64,000 nt of DNA from Ruminococcus sp. (GTDB lineage Bacteria > Bacillota > Clostridia > Oscillospirales > Acutalibacteraceae): the NCBI GenBank assembly GCA_022510955.1, contig JAFLSM010000004.1, positions 1 to 64,000 of the forward strand, read 5' to 3'. The notes beneath the pieces are model-generated. The model was not told the origin of the DNA. It made no database searches and worked only from the letters and a program-made list of their open reading frames with translations. Both the position numbers and the translations under genes were made by a program. Of this stretch, positions 63,315 to 64,000 are shown piece after piece (the stretch's first letter is position 1; every line of letters starts with the position of its first letter).

Positions 63315-64000
63315 CCTGTTCCCTTTCCTGCAATAAGCACAATAGCAGTTGATATGATGTATATTGACATTATGCATAGCAAAATTGCAAGCATTGTTGA
63401 AAATACAACATTAATTGCTTCAAGCAACTTTGCAGGCTGAGGGAGTCCCAATACTTCGGCAGTTGACTTGCCAATCCATAGGGTAAATATCCACATTATG
63501 CTTTGAAGTATAACAGGCAAAAACACAACGGCAACAGACAATATAACAAATACGCCGATTCCTGACTTTAAAAGTCCGACACTGCCAAGCACGGTTTTGT
63601 ATGCATCCGACAAAGCAGAGCCTACTATCGGGATAAATGAATTAAGTGTAAATCGCACTGCACGAGTTGACACATCATCAAGTGAAGATGTGATTAACTG
63701 CTTTAGCGCAAGAACAGCAGTAAAAATTGTCATTCCAAACCCGAGTATCCACTTTATAGACTTTGAAAACATATTGATAAACCCTGAAAGGTTGATATCA
63801 GGCGATACGCTTGATGTTATGCTTAAACCTAAAAACATATTGAGAAGCGGAACAATTACTTTTGTTGAAAGCTGACCGACTCCCTCACCTGCAGCTAACA
63901 TCATTGAATAGTAAGATGCACCGCTGACAGCGTGTCCAGATGTTGCCATTATAACAACCATAATCGGTATATAGGCTATCATAAGATTTGACGATATTGA
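63311..64000 (-). CDS. spoIIIAE: Stage III sporulation protein AE (partial)
   Basis: Only the C-terminal 229 residues are in the window. The frame is open to the right edge (SISSNL precedes the ORF track's first ATG), so this is a truncation by the window. The stretch is rich in membrane helices, with GFGMTIFTAVLALKQLITSS, DDVSTRAVRFTLNSFIPIVG and LSDAYKTVLGSVGLLKSGIG as SpoIIIAE-type motifs. The gene belongs to the eight-gene spoIIIA operon needed for forespore engulfment-stage transport. Confidence 0.93.
   Translation of the reverse strand, partial: SISSNLMIAYIPIMVVIMATSGHAVSGASYYSMMLAAGEGVGQLSTKVIVPLLNMFLGLSITSSVSPDINLSGFINMFSKSIKWILGFGMTIFTAVLALKQLITSSLDDVSTRAVRFTLNSFIPIVGSALSDAYKTVLGSVGLLKSGIGVFVILSVAVVFLPVILQSIMWIFTLWIGKSTAEVLGLPQPAKLLEAINVVFSTMLAILLCIMSIYIISTAIVLIAGKGTG

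Overview
The window is low-GC Firmicutes chromosome. The evidence points to a gut Ruminococcus-like member of the Oscillospiraceae (Clostridia). It has a spoIIIA sporulation operon, a CIRCE-controlled groESL operon, sigma-A promoters with near-consensus TTGACA/TATAAT boxes, a gapped DnaE polymerase, and a secreted protein ending in a type I dockerin. Dockerins are typical of cellulosome- or amylosome-forming ruminococci. The species assignment is inference.

Layout, left to right; most genes are on the minus strand. Positions 1-23400 hold a long housekeeping block, read right to left. It starts with infC-rpmI-rplT, which has its own promoter and an L20-type leader with an AUC start for infC. 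It continues with an rRNA methyltransferase, dprA, topA, trmFO, plsX, rnc, an Elp3-like radical SAM protein, smc, ftsY, rdgB, yhbY, nadD, yqeK, rsfS, leuS and finally rpsU. Upstream of infC lies a three-gene surface-polymer operon: an IspD/TarI-like cytidylyltransferase, an SDR epimerase, and a pseudo-SDR domain fused to LicD. Positions 23400-34300 hold a CPBP protease and tadA (plus strand), an ECF sigma factor with a DUF4179 membrane partner, an operon murD-M42-M42-GNAT-YnbB, and a MocR regulator. Positions 34400-39500 hold ispE, an aminotransferase, an AsnC/Lrp regulator, a LURP-one protein and nadE. Positions 39500-48600 are surface and accessory: a dockerin protein with NPCBM, transglutaminase-like and F5/8C modules, an O-antigen ligase-like protein, a phosphoglycosyl transferase, a candidate orphan small RNA, a DUF1292 gene, 6S RNA, gpsA and a GT-C membrane glycosyltransferase. 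Positions 48600-64000 hold a PqqD/S26-peptidase pair, groESL, a TrpXYZ-like ABC transporter, dnaE, a GNAT enzyme, xseA, a TsaD paralogue, nusB and spoIIIAH-AG-AF-AE. spoIIIAE runs off the right edge.

Points that stand out: (1) a radical SAM gene whose Fe-S motif is reachable only from an AUU start overlapping the rnc stop codon; (2) two copies of a TA-flanked miniature inverted-repeat element with a covarying internal hairpin, one of which supplies the C-terminus and stop codon of a neighbouring gene; (3) an inverted repeat that buries the plsX start codon; (4) a degenerate SDR duplicate fused to LicD; (5) a self-contained transcription unit of about 100 nt with consensus promoter and terminator but no convincing ORF; (6) an orphan PqqD-S26 peptidase pair. 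I found no CRISPR array, prophage, full insertion sequence, tRNA or rRNA gene.
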